Positions 1 to 4,964 of a stretch of 5,009 bases of DNA are shown in pieces. Source of the stretch: Desulfobacterales bacterium (GTDB taxonomy: Bacteria > Desulfobacterota > Desulfobacteria > Desulfobacterales > Desulfobacteraceae). The notes under the pieces were generated by a model, which saw only the letters and a program-made list of their open reading frames with translations, was not told the DNA's origin and made no database searches. The position numbers and the translations under genes are program-made. How positions within the stretch are numbered: position 1 is the stretch's first letter; each line of letters opens with the position of its first letter. The stretch is from the NCBI GenBank assembly GCA_022361535.1, contig JAKSAU010000060.1, positions 1 to 5,009 on the forward strand, written 5' to 3'.

Positions 1-9
1 ATTTTTGAG

Positions 10-40
10 AATCCCTATAGGAAAACCCTTAAAAGGGATT
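10..40. repeat. Short inverted repeat of unknown role
   Basis: A 7-base inverted repeat (AATCCCT at 10-16, AGGGATT at 34-40) encloses a 17-base loop. A competing pairing, CCCTT at 26-30 with AAGGG at 33-37, uses the same right arm. Neither version is followed by a convincing T-run on the plus strand, and on the minus strand only a short A/T stretch follows. It may be a weak RNA hairpin or chance. The window edge cuts off the context needed to decide. Confidence 0.25.
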
Positions 41-49
41 GGCAGTACC

Positions 50-83
50 GGGGACTATAGCTCAATTTAAACCGGAGAGAGCC
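50..83 (+). other. tRNA-like 5' fragment (possible relic)
   Basis: This stretch resembles the 5' half of a bacterial tRNA. It has a seven-base acceptor-like start (GGGGACT), then TA, then a D-stem strand GCTC at 60-63 that pairs with GAGC at 79-82, with the conserved A after the first strand and a GG pair in the loop at 74-75. The D-loop would be 15 nt, longer than the usual 8-11. No convincing anticodon arm, T-arm or 3' acceptor strand follows on the plus strand, so it is not a functional tRNA as read. It could be a decayed tRNA, an integration scar or coincidence. Confidence 0.25.
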
Positions 84-117
84 TTGTTTAAAAAAGGTAA
101 ACTTAGATTTGTGACCT

Positions 118-137
118 AAAAGCACCCTGAAGGGCAC
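118..137 (-). terminator. Possible second weak terminator
   Basis: Read on the minus strand, GTGCCC (137-132) can pair with GGGTGC (127-122) around a TTCA loop, with two G-T wobbles, and is followed by four T. It lies about 6 bases beyond the stronger hairpin at 143-174 and could act as a backup terminator for the tRNA transcript. The stem is short and partly wobble-paired, so this is tentative. Confidence 0.3.
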
Positions 138-142
138 AAAGC

Positions 143-174
143 AAAAAGGCTCCCAGCAGAATGCTGGAAGCCTT
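143..174 (-). terminator. Rho-independent terminator of the tRNA operon
   Basis: On the minus strand the arms are AAGGCT plus CCAGCA (174-162) and TGCTGG plus AGCCTT (158-146). They form a 12-bp stem with one internal mismatch (168/152) and a three-base loop at 159-161, followed at once by five T (complement of 143-147). This is a classic intrinsic terminator. It begins 12 bases beyond the 3' end of tRNA-Glu and matches the direction of the tRNA operon. On the plus strand there is no T-run, so it looks one-directional. Confidence 0.85.
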
Positions 175-185
175 AAATCTCTAAG

Positions 186-263
186 TGGCGTCCCCAAGGG
201 GATTCGAACCCCTGTCGCCGGCGTGAAAGGCCGGTGTCCTGGACCGGGCTAGACGATGGGGAC
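186..263 (-). tRNA. tRNA-Glu (anticodon UUC)
   Basis: A complete 78-nt tRNA including an encoded CCA end (plus-strand TGG at 186-188). The acceptor strand GTCCCCA (263-257) pairs with TGGGGAC near the 3' end, and the discriminator base is G. The anticodon stem CCGGC/GCCGG encloses the 7-nt loop CTTTCAC, with anticodon TTC at 227-225 reading glutamate codons. The T-arm carries the standard GGTTCGAATCC motif. It is the second gene of a two-tRNA operon, 29 nt after tRNA-Lys, and is followed by a strong terminator. Confidence 0.97.
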
Positions 264-292
264 GCATCGATTTTTCAGCTGCTTATGTTAGC

Positions 293-368
293 TGGTGGGC
301 CGTGTTGGGCTCGAACCAACGACTCTCTGCTTAAAAGGCAGATACTCTACCAACTGAGTTAACGGCCC
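293..368 (-). tRNA. tRNA-Lys (anticodon UUU)
   Basis: A complete 76-nt tRNA with an encoded CCA end (plus-strand TGG at 293-295) and discriminator A. The acceptor strand GGGCCGT (368-362) pairs with ACGGCCC (303-297). The D-arm reads TAACTCAGTTGGTAGAGT as expected. The anticodon stem TCTGC/GCAGA encloses the loop CTTTTAA, with anticodon TTT at 335-333 for lysine codons. The T-loop contains GGTTCGAGCCC. It is the first gene of the minus-strand tRNA operon, starting about 21 nt after the predicted transcription start. Confidence 0.97.
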
Positions 369-393
369 GTAGGCAGTGCCGAAAAACAGAGGC

Positions 394-422
394 AATTTAT
401 ATGTTTTAGCCGACAATGTCAA
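394..422 (-). promoter_or_regulatory. Sigma70-type promoter of the tRNA-Lys/tRNA-Glu operon
   Basis: On the minus strand a perfect -35 hexamer TTGACA lies at 422-417. The -10 is either TATAAA at 401-396 (15-bp spacer, 5/6 match) or TAAATT at 399-394 (17-bp spacer, 4/6 match). Transcription would start near 389, giving a leader of about 21 nt before tRNA-Lys. Upstream of the -35 are two A-tracts on the transcribed-sense strand (427-432 and 445-451), resembling an UP element as often seen at stable-RNA promoters. Confidence 0.8.
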
Positions 423-457
423 CTACTTTTTTAATGTGCCATCATTTTTTTAATAAA

Positions 458-1522
458 TTACCCAAAATCTTCCCAATCCAAACGGTGGCCTTTGATTAAG
501 TTCCTGGTAAACCGGGTTCCAAGAATACTGTCTGTCAAATCAGGTGTAAGCCCTGCTCCAGGCCTGGCATAGTCCAGCACTTGAGTATCAAGTACCTGGC
601 CTTTTTCTACATCTTCTTTTAGTATTATACTACGTCTAGCACCGACACCCGCCTTGCGCTCCTCCGGGCTGAGGGTTCTTCGGTAATGGCCAAGTGCTTT
701 TTCCAGATCCCGAACCGATCGGACAAATTGTTTCATCTCATCTGGCTCAATGGAAAACAGATGTTCTACACTCGGCGTGGTTCGGTCCAGGGTAATGGTT
801 TTTTCCACCATATTGGCCCCTAAAGCAATCGCTGCAATGTCCATTTCCCAGCCGGGGGTATGATCAGAGAATGCCACAGGGCATCCGAACATCTGTTTGA
901 GAGTGGGTATGATCTTTAAATTGATACTTTCCAATCGGGCGGGATAACCGGACGGACAATTATGAATAATTACATTATCGTTACCGGCTTGAATCACCTC
1001 GTCATATGCCCGTTCCACCTCACCAATGGTTGCGTTGCCGGTATCTAACTGAATGCTCATCCCCGTCTTTGCACAATACCTGATAAATGGGAGATGATTG
1101 ACGTCACCTGAACAGATTTTAATTGTCTCTGCATTAATGTCTTTTAAAAAATCAACCTCATCCTTAAAAGTCACTGTTGAAAAAAAGACAATGCCGAGTT
1201 TATCGCAATGCGCCTTGACTTCTCTCCACTGATCGAATGTCAAATACCGGCGCATGAGAATATCATATAGCGGTTCAGTTTTTTCCCTGTGTTCACCGGT
1301 CTTCTTGTCGACCAGAATCTCATACGAAAACATTTGAGATTTATCCGGTACCAGGCGGACCGGATCAAGAATCTGAAATTTCACTGCATCCGCACCTGCC
1401 TCGGATGCGTAACTGGCAAGAGCCTTGGCAGATTCAATGCCGTTATGGGTAGGGCCTGCTTCAAAAACAATAAAAACCGGTTCCCCATCACCAACCTTTC
1501 TTTTACCAAGCGGTATTTGCAT
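458..1522 (-). CDS. NeuB/PseI-family nonulosonic acid synthase (divergent subfamily)
   Basis: This 354-residue cytoplasmic enzyme should condense phosphoenolpyruvate with a six-carbon N-acyl-amino sugar to form a nine-carbon sialic-acid-like sugar. Residues about 10-275 form the NeuB TIM-barrel domain: EAGPTHNG at 21-28, KFQ at 48-50, KICSGD at 135-140, a HNCPSGYP stretch at 187-194 and SDHTPG at 219-224. Residues about 293-352 form the C-terminal SAF (antifreeze-like) domain, with RRS at 297-299 and RPGAG at 320-324. The length is normal for the family. The ATG at 1522 has a GGGAG site at 1532-1528, five bases upstream. Several motifs depart from the family norm: EKT at 240-242 where EKH is usual, DTGNA at 160-164 for STGMA, and STVTF for STPFD. 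It is the last gene of the pseB-type operon. Family membership is secure, but the exact product (pseudaminic, legionaminic, neuraminic or another acid) is not, so no symbol is assigned. Confidence 0.9.
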   Translation of the reverse strand: MQIPLGKRKVGDGEPVFIVFEAGPTHNGIESAKALASYASEAGADAVKFQILDPVRLVPDKSQMFSYEILVDKKTGEHREKTEPLYDILMRRYLTFDQWREVKAHCDKLGIVFFSTVTFKDEVDFLKDINAETIKICSGDVNHLPFIRYCAKTGMSIQLDTGNATIGEVERAYDEVIQAGNDNVIIHNCPSGYPARLESINLKIIPTLKQMFGCPVAFSDHTPGWEMDIAAIALGANMVEKTITLDRTTPSVEHLFSIEPDEMKQFVRSVRDLEKALGHYRRTLSPEERKAGVGARRSIILKEDVEKGQVLDTQVLDYARPGAGLTPDLTDSILGTRFTRNLIKGHRLDWEDFG

Positions 1523-1527
1523 AATAA

Positions 1528-1532
1528 CTCCC
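1528..1532 (-). promoter_or_regulatory. Ribosome binding site of the synthase gene
   Basis: On the minus strand GGGAG ends five bases before the ATG at 1522-1520. It is the only good Shine-Dalgarno match near the gene's start and supports that ATG. Confidence 0.7.
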
Positions 1533-1571
1533 GAAAAAAAGCTATCGGTTTACAATTGATAAATTTTAATC

Positions 1572-1580
1572 ATTATATCA
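1572..1580 (-). promoter_or_regulatory. Candidate extended -10 promoter before the synthase gene
   Basis: On the minus strand TGATATAAT is a perfect extended -10 element (TGnTATAAT). No good -35 hexamer is seen 15-18 bp upstream, which extended -10 promoters can tolerate. Transcription would start near 1565, leaving a leader of about 43 nt before the ATG at 1522. It lies in the 156-bp gap between the cytidylyltransferase and synthase genes, so it could give the synthase separate expression from the rest of the operon. Confidence 0.35.
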
Positions 1581-1678
1581 TTCACCATCCTTGTATAACT
1601 CCAGTCCCACTAAACCCACACCAAAATTCCGGACATATTTGGGGGGAAGGATTGAGGAGTATGCCCCTTTTTAACCAC

Positions 1679-2392
1679 TCAAATCGATGGCCCTGCTTTT
1701 TTTGGGAAAATAACCGAAGCTATTAGTTTTACAGTATCATAGTCTTCAGGTGTATCCACATCAATGGCCCGAATCCATGGAATTTCATACCCTTTTAACC
1801 GGTCGGCATAAAAAGTAGGATTTTCTAAAAAAGCAGATGTTCTTGCCCAGTAGAAGGTACCGTTGCTTGCAACAAAATCCGGATGAAACTGGGATTGTTT
1901 TTCGGCATTTTTCGACCATTTAAAAGTTAAAAAATCATTGTCGTCTTTCTCCAGTGCCTGGGGCACCTGGAGGTTATACCGGGAAACGCCCATGATGACA
2001 TCAGGAAACGGGGCCAAACCGTCCTGCAATTTGAAAGACGCGTTTAGATCCTCAGGTGTGAGAAATAAAGCAGTGGCATAAATACAACAAAACCACTCTG
2101 GAAGCGGACCTTCGGCCTTAAGATTTTTTAAGACATCGGTGCAGACCTGGACAACAGTTGACCGATCCTGAGCAAGCTCTTCAGGTCGATCCTGGGCACG
2201 GGCACCATATTCCAGTGCCACGGACTTGATTTGATGGTCTTCCGTGGACACAATTACGTCATCGAACATCCCGCTTTCGATAGCAGTTTTAATTGGATAA
2301 GAGAGCATAGGCCGCCCAAAAACAGGTAAAATGTTTTTTCTTGGCAGTCTCTTTGATCCGCCTCTGGCCGGTATTATAGCGACACGTTTCAT
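1679..2392 (-). CDS. PseF/NeuA-type CMP-nonulosonate cytidylyltransferase
   Basis: This enzyme activates a nonulosonic acid with CTP to give the CMP-sugar used by transferases. It has 237 residues from the chosen start, normal for PseF. The N-terminal nucleotide-binding motif is AIIPARGGSKRLPRKN at 5-20, followed by IVSTED at 47-52, DRPEEL at 68-73, CCIYATALF at 102-110 (close to the PseF hallmark CCIYATAPF) and a metal-binding DVDTPEDY at 211-218. The PseF signature near DAGQFYWG is replaced by ASNGTFYWA at 175-183, so substrate range may differ. Three starts stand in a row, TTG (2398), ATG (2395) and ATG (2392). A weak GGGA at 2403-2400 best fits 2392, which begins MKRVAIIPARGG like relatives, but 2395 is nearly as good. 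It lies 75 bp after pseB. Function is well supported; the exact sugar is not. Confidence 0.88.
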   Translation of the reverse strand: MKRVAIIPARGGSKRLPRKNILPVFGRPMLSYPIKTAIESGMFDDVIVSTEDHQIKSVALEYGARAQDRPEELAQDRSTVVQVCTDVLKNLKAEGPLPEWFCCIYATALFLTPEDLNASFKLQDGLAPFPDVIMGVSRYNLQVPQALEKDDNDFLTFKWSKNAEKQSQFHPDFVASNGTFYWARTSAFLENPTFYADRLKGYEIPWIRAIDVDTPEDYDTVKLIASVIFPKKAGPSI

Positions 2393-2467
2393 CATCAATT
2401 CCCAAAACTGGTTGATTGGTTCCGGACGATCGGCGTTTTCATAAAAGCCCCAACGTATGACCAGGAA

Positions 2468-3460
2468 TCATTTTTTGAATGAACGGATGATCTTTTTCAT
2501 TTCCTCAACCCCCAGACGCCAGGGGTTAGAGCCTGAGCTGTACTCAAATCCATCAGGGACAGATTTACCATTTTTTCCCAGCCAACCCGCACCTTTATCA
2601 AAGAAACTTAAGTCAGGCTGAATAATGTAGGAATCGTCGAATTCGACAACCATTCTCGACTCATCTTCAGGAATCATAATTTCATGGAGTTTTTCACCGG
2701 GTCTGATTCCAATAACTTCCTGCTTACAATCCGGGCAAATTGCCTTTGCCAGGTCCACAATATTCATGCTTGGAAGCTTTGGGACAAATAACTCACCACC
2801 GATCATCTTGTCCAGGCAGTTAAACACAAAACTTACCGCCTGCTCCAATGTTATCCAGAAGCGAGTCATCCTTGGGTCAGTGATAGGCAACACACCGGTG
2901 TGCTTATTTGCCAGGAAAAAGGGAATAACACTTCCGCGGCTGCCGATCACATTTCCATACCTGACAACACTGAATATGGTTTTAACCTTTTGTCCCGTGT
3001 ATGAATTTCCAGCAATAAAAATTTTATCCGAGCACAGTTTGGTTGCCCCGTAAAGATTTACAGGGTTTGCCGCCTTGTCCGTGCTCAGTGCAATCACCTT
3101 CTGGACATTTTGATCAATCGCCGCATCAATCACATTCTGTGCACCGATGATATTAGTTTTCACGGCCTCAAAAGGATTATATTCCGCCGCAGGCACCTGT
3201 TTCATCGCTGCTGCGTGTATCACAACATCAACACCGGAAAAAGCCCTGTATAACCGATCCTTATCCCTTACATCACCAATAAAATACCTTAGCGGTCCCC
3301 ATTTACTGCCTGAAAACGCCTGCTGCATTTCAAACTGTTTTAACTCATCCCTGCTGAAAATTATGACTTTGCGTGGCTGGTACCGGTCTAAAATCATCCG
3401 AGTACATTTTTTACCAAATGAACCGGTCCCCCCGGTAATAAGAATTACCTTATCATCCAT
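2468..3460 (-). CDS. UDP-N-acetylglucosamine 4,6-dehydratase (inverting), PseB type
   Basis: PseB is an NADP-dependent, cytoplasmic SDR-family enzyme that converts UDP-GlcNAc to UDP-2-acetamido-2,6-dideoxy-L-arabino-hexos-4-ulose, the first step to pseudaminic acid. The 330-residue length is typical. Visible motifs are the cofactor-binding GGTGSFG at 10-16, SRDELKQ at 36-42, HAAAMKQVPAAEYNP at 82-96, STDKAANPVNLYGATKL at 126-142 with the expected catalytic D128, K129 and Y137, RYGNVIGSRGSVIPFF at 167-182, DPRMTRFWI at 195-203 and GIRPGEKLHE at 251-260. The frame is open up to 3499, but the start at 3460 is chosen because AAGGAGGAG lies five bases upstream and the protein then begins MDDKVILITGG, as in relatives. 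It is the first gene of the minus-strand operon. The usual partner pseC does not follow it here. Confidence 0.95.
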   Translation of the reverse strand: MDDKVILITGGTGSFGKKCTRMILDRYQPRKVIIFSRDELKQFEMQQAFSGSKWGPLRYFIGDVRDKDRLYRAFSGVDVVIHAAAMKQVPAAEYNPFEAVKTNIIGAQNVIDAAIDQNVQKVIALSTDKAANPVNLYGATKLCSDKIFIAGNSYTGQKVKTIFSVVRYGNVIGSRGSVIPFFLANKHTGVLPITDPRMTRFWITLEQAVSFVFNCLDKMIGGELFVPKLPSMNIVDLAKAICPDCKQEVIGIRPGEKLHEIMIPEDESRMVVEFDDSYIIQPDLSFFDKGAGWLGKNGKSVPDGFEYSSGSNPWRLGVEEMKKIIRSFKK

Positions 3461-3465
3461 TGTAA

Positions 3466-3474
3466 CTCCTCCTT
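3466..3474 (-). promoter_or_regulatory. Strong Shine-Dalgarno site that sets the pseB start
   Basis: On the minus strand AAGGAGGAG ends five bases before the ATG at 3460-3458. This near-perfect site lies inside the longer open frame that begins at 3499. It argues that the 13 codons upstream are leader, not protein. Confidence 0.9.
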
Positions 3475-3548
3475 GATCTGGCAATATTGAACTCGTCAAC
3501 AGGAAATCTATCTATATTTCTAAAATGGTTTGAAAGTTTCACAGAGTT

Positions 3549-3578
3549 ATTTTGCAATGTATCATCAACATCTGTCAA
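3549..3578 (-). promoter_or_regulatory. Candidate sigma70-type promoter of the pseB operon
   Basis: On the minus strand a perfect -35 TTGACA (3578-3573) is followed after 18 bp by CAAAAT (3554-3549), a 4/6 match to the -10 consensus. Transcription would start near 3542, giving a leader of about 80 nt before the pseB ATG. The -10 is weak, so this is a fair candidate only. Confidence 0.4.
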
Positions 3579-3679
3579 TTCATTTATAACTACATTATAT
3601 CGATAGCAAAGGATTCATATTCAGGCCAACGGTCCTTTTAGATCAAACCGCACTGAAAACTTATATTGTTTTTAAATCC

Positions 3680-3709
3680 TTGAACAGACAAACCAAACTA
3701 TGGCAGAAT
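3680..3709 (+). promoter_or_regulatory. Weak candidate promoter for the divergent gene
   Basis: TTGAAC (3680-3685, 4/6) and CAGAAT (3704-3709, 4/6) are separated by 18 bp. Transcription would start near 3716, with a leader of about 43 nt before the ATG at 3759. Both hexamers are imperfect. A better -10 (TATAAT, 3743-3748) lies closer to the gene but lacks a spaced -35. Confidence 0.2.
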
Positions 3710-3742
3710 GTTGCGTCATAAGGGCATTGTCATTTAACCTCA

Positions 3743-3748
3743 TATAAT
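3743..3748 (+). promoter_or_regulatory. Perfect -10 hexamer close to the start of the divergent gene
   Basis: TATAAT lies only 10 bases upstream of the ATG at 3759. If used, it would start transcription near 3755 and leave an almost leaderless mRNA. No TTGACA-like hexamer is found 15-19 bp upstream, and there is no TG extension. In an AT-rich spacer this could be chance. Confidence 0.25.
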
Positions 3749-3758
3749 CGGTGCGAAG

Positions 3759-4964
3759 ATGGAACAAACCAAAAAGCCTGTAATCTACTGGGTACTCCAG
3801 GATAACCAAGTAACCCCGAACCTTATTGATTTTCTTGAGCTTATTCAACATCGCGTCCAAGAACTGATCCACTTAAAATTTATCATCCCGGACATGGCAA
3901 AAAAGACACTGGAATTAACAGCCAAATTAAATCCGGTAAAATTTAAAAGCACCTCTAAAGGACAAAAGAATACTTATGAGGGGTTTTGTAAAAAAAGAGA
4001 CCAGTTGGGCAATACCGAATATTCAGATGGCCTGAAATTCTGGCAGGCCCTGCTACTTGACGACCTTGGCAGCGGTAATCTTTACCAGGCCTTTATACAT
4101 GCTCCAAACGAACCAAATGTTGCTGGTGTTGTACTACAGATACCAACGCCTTTGGGGTCAGGAGAGTCTGAAGAAAGAATTTTTTATGCATGGGTCAACC
4201 TTGCCAAAATGAACAATGTACCGGTTATCGGGTATGAACTACTTCCTTTGGCCACCCGCTGGACCTTAGTCCCATCTCTTATGGACGGTATAATCACCAC
4301 CCGCAAGGAAAGCCAGGAGTATCTCACCGGTCCCCAACCAAACTTGACACAGAAAATATGGCGAATTCCCAGGTATGAAGGCAAATTTTTCTCACCTGCT
4401 ACCCACTCATTGTATAGGAATGGGTTGGGTTTAAGGTATCAGCATAGTAACATCCCTTCGGAGAAAACAATAATTTATATAGCACACAACGTTGCCATGT
4501 CATATGAATACAAAGACTTGATACGCCATCTGCTGCCATTTGCAGATAAACTACACCTGATGCTTTGCTATGGCAAAGACCAGGTAAGAGGCTCCCACAA
4601 CCATCAGCAAACCATAGAAACCATATCTAAAAATGAACTGCCGCAGTTTACATACACATTTCACGATATAAACCGACCGGTAGAAATCATTATGGCTGAT
4701 GCTGTGATTGCATGCTCAGATTGTTATTGTACCGAGGTGTCTTCTGTTATAGGGGTCCCCACCATTATATATGACCCAATGACTCCGCCCATGACCGAAG
4801 GTTACAAGAGATGGACAAATGATACACAAATGTTAAGCAACTATGTAAAAGACATCATTGACACCCATATGGATGAAACAGAACTATCCTATATACTTAT
4901 CGACATTGCTAAACGAAACCTGTCACCTGGAAAACCTTCTGTCAAAGGAGCAGCCAATGGATAA
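3759..4964 (+). CDS. Uncharacterised protein with GT-B glycosyltransferase-like C-terminus
   Basis: I do not firmly recognise this 401-residue protein. It has no signal peptide or membrane segment and is probably cytoplasmic. Residues 1-130 begin with a beta-strand-like IYWVLQD and are otherwise unfamiliar. Residues about 150-185 (NNVPVIGYELLPL, then MDGIITTRKESQEYL) and 237-340 alternate hydrophobic strands and helices as in Rossmann-like domains. ADAVIACSD at 313-321, then E326 and GVPTIIYDP at 332-340, resemble the donor-binding end of GT-B transferases. That resemblance is by eye and weak. The ATG at 3759 is the only usable start after the in-frame stop at 3735-3737, and the upstream Shine-Dalgarno is poor. 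It is divergent from the nonulosonate operon and overlaps the next gene by 8 nt, suggesting a two-gene unit. A role in transferring the CMP- or UDP-sugar made next door is inference from position. Confidence 0.6.
   Translation: MEQTKKPVIYWVLQDNQVTPNLIDFLELIQHRVQELIHLKFIIPDMAKKTLELTAKLNPVKFKSTSKGQKNTYEGFCKKRDQLGNTEYSDGLKFWQALLLDDLGSGNLYQAFIHAPNEPNVAGVVLQIPTPLGSGESEERIFYAWVNLAKMNNVPVIGYELLPLATRWTLVPSLMDGIITTRKESQEYLTGPQPNLTQKIWRIPRYEGKFFSPATHSLYRNGLGLRYQHSNIPSEKTIIYIAHNVAMSYEYKDLIRHLLPFADKLHLMLCYGKDQVRGSHNHQQTIETISKNELPQFTYTFHDINRPVEIIMADAVIACSDCYCTEVSSVIGVPTIIYDPMTPPMTEGYKRWTNDTQMLSNYVKDIIDTHMDETELSYILIDIAKRNLSPGKPSVKGAANG
4944..4950 (+). promoter_or_regulatory. Ribosome binding site of the downstream partial gene
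   Basis: AAAGGAG ends six bases before the ATG at 4957 and lies inside the end of the preceding gene. It supports a real, translationally coupled gene starting there. Confidence 0.8.

Larger units (their letters stand above)
3461..3758. other. Divergent intergenic region
   Basis: This 298-bp AT-rich spacer separates the pseB operon (leftward) from the 401-residue gene (rightward). It holds a good leftward -35 element, weak rightward promoter candidates, and an AAAGGA...TCCTTT inverted repeat around 3608-3639 whose loop is too large to be a clear terminator. I see no RNA gene, operator palindrome or start-bearing small gene in it that I can defend. Confidence 0.5.

Noticed and set aside
15..197. 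60-residue minus-strand open frame
   Set aside because: It runs through the terminator hairpin and into the 3' end of tRNA-Glu, has no ribosome binding site and no recognisable protein features.
186..368. tRNA genes as an island attachment site
   Set aside because: I found no second copy of the tRNA-Glu or tRNA-Lys 3' end in the window and no integrase, so an attachment site is not supported here.
1289..1726. 145-residue plus-strand open frame
   Set aside because: It lies antisense to the synthase N-terminus and crosses into the cytidylyltransferase end. Its translation has no domain-like pattern, while the minus-strand genes are clear.
2766..3476. Two plus-strand open frames (2766-3053 and 3147-3476)
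   Set aside because: Both are antisense shadows of pseB, whose motifs are unmistakable on the other strand.
3608..3639. AAAGGA...TCCTTT inverted repeat in the divergent spacer as a terminator
   Set aside because: The stem is only about six base pairs with a loop of about 20, no long T-run follows, and no gene ends next to it.
3701..3714. Sigma54-like promoter TGGCAGAATGTTGC
   Set aside because: The GG and GC elements are one base closer than the strict sigma54 spacing, and the CACG part is poor, so it is a near miss.
3672..3872. 66-residue minus-strand open frame over the divergent spacer
   Set aside because: It overlaps the start of the 401-residue gene in antisense, has no good ribosome binding site and spans the promoter region.
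4184..4384. 66-residue minus-strand open frame inside the 401-residue gene
   Set aside because: Antisense shadow with no independent support.
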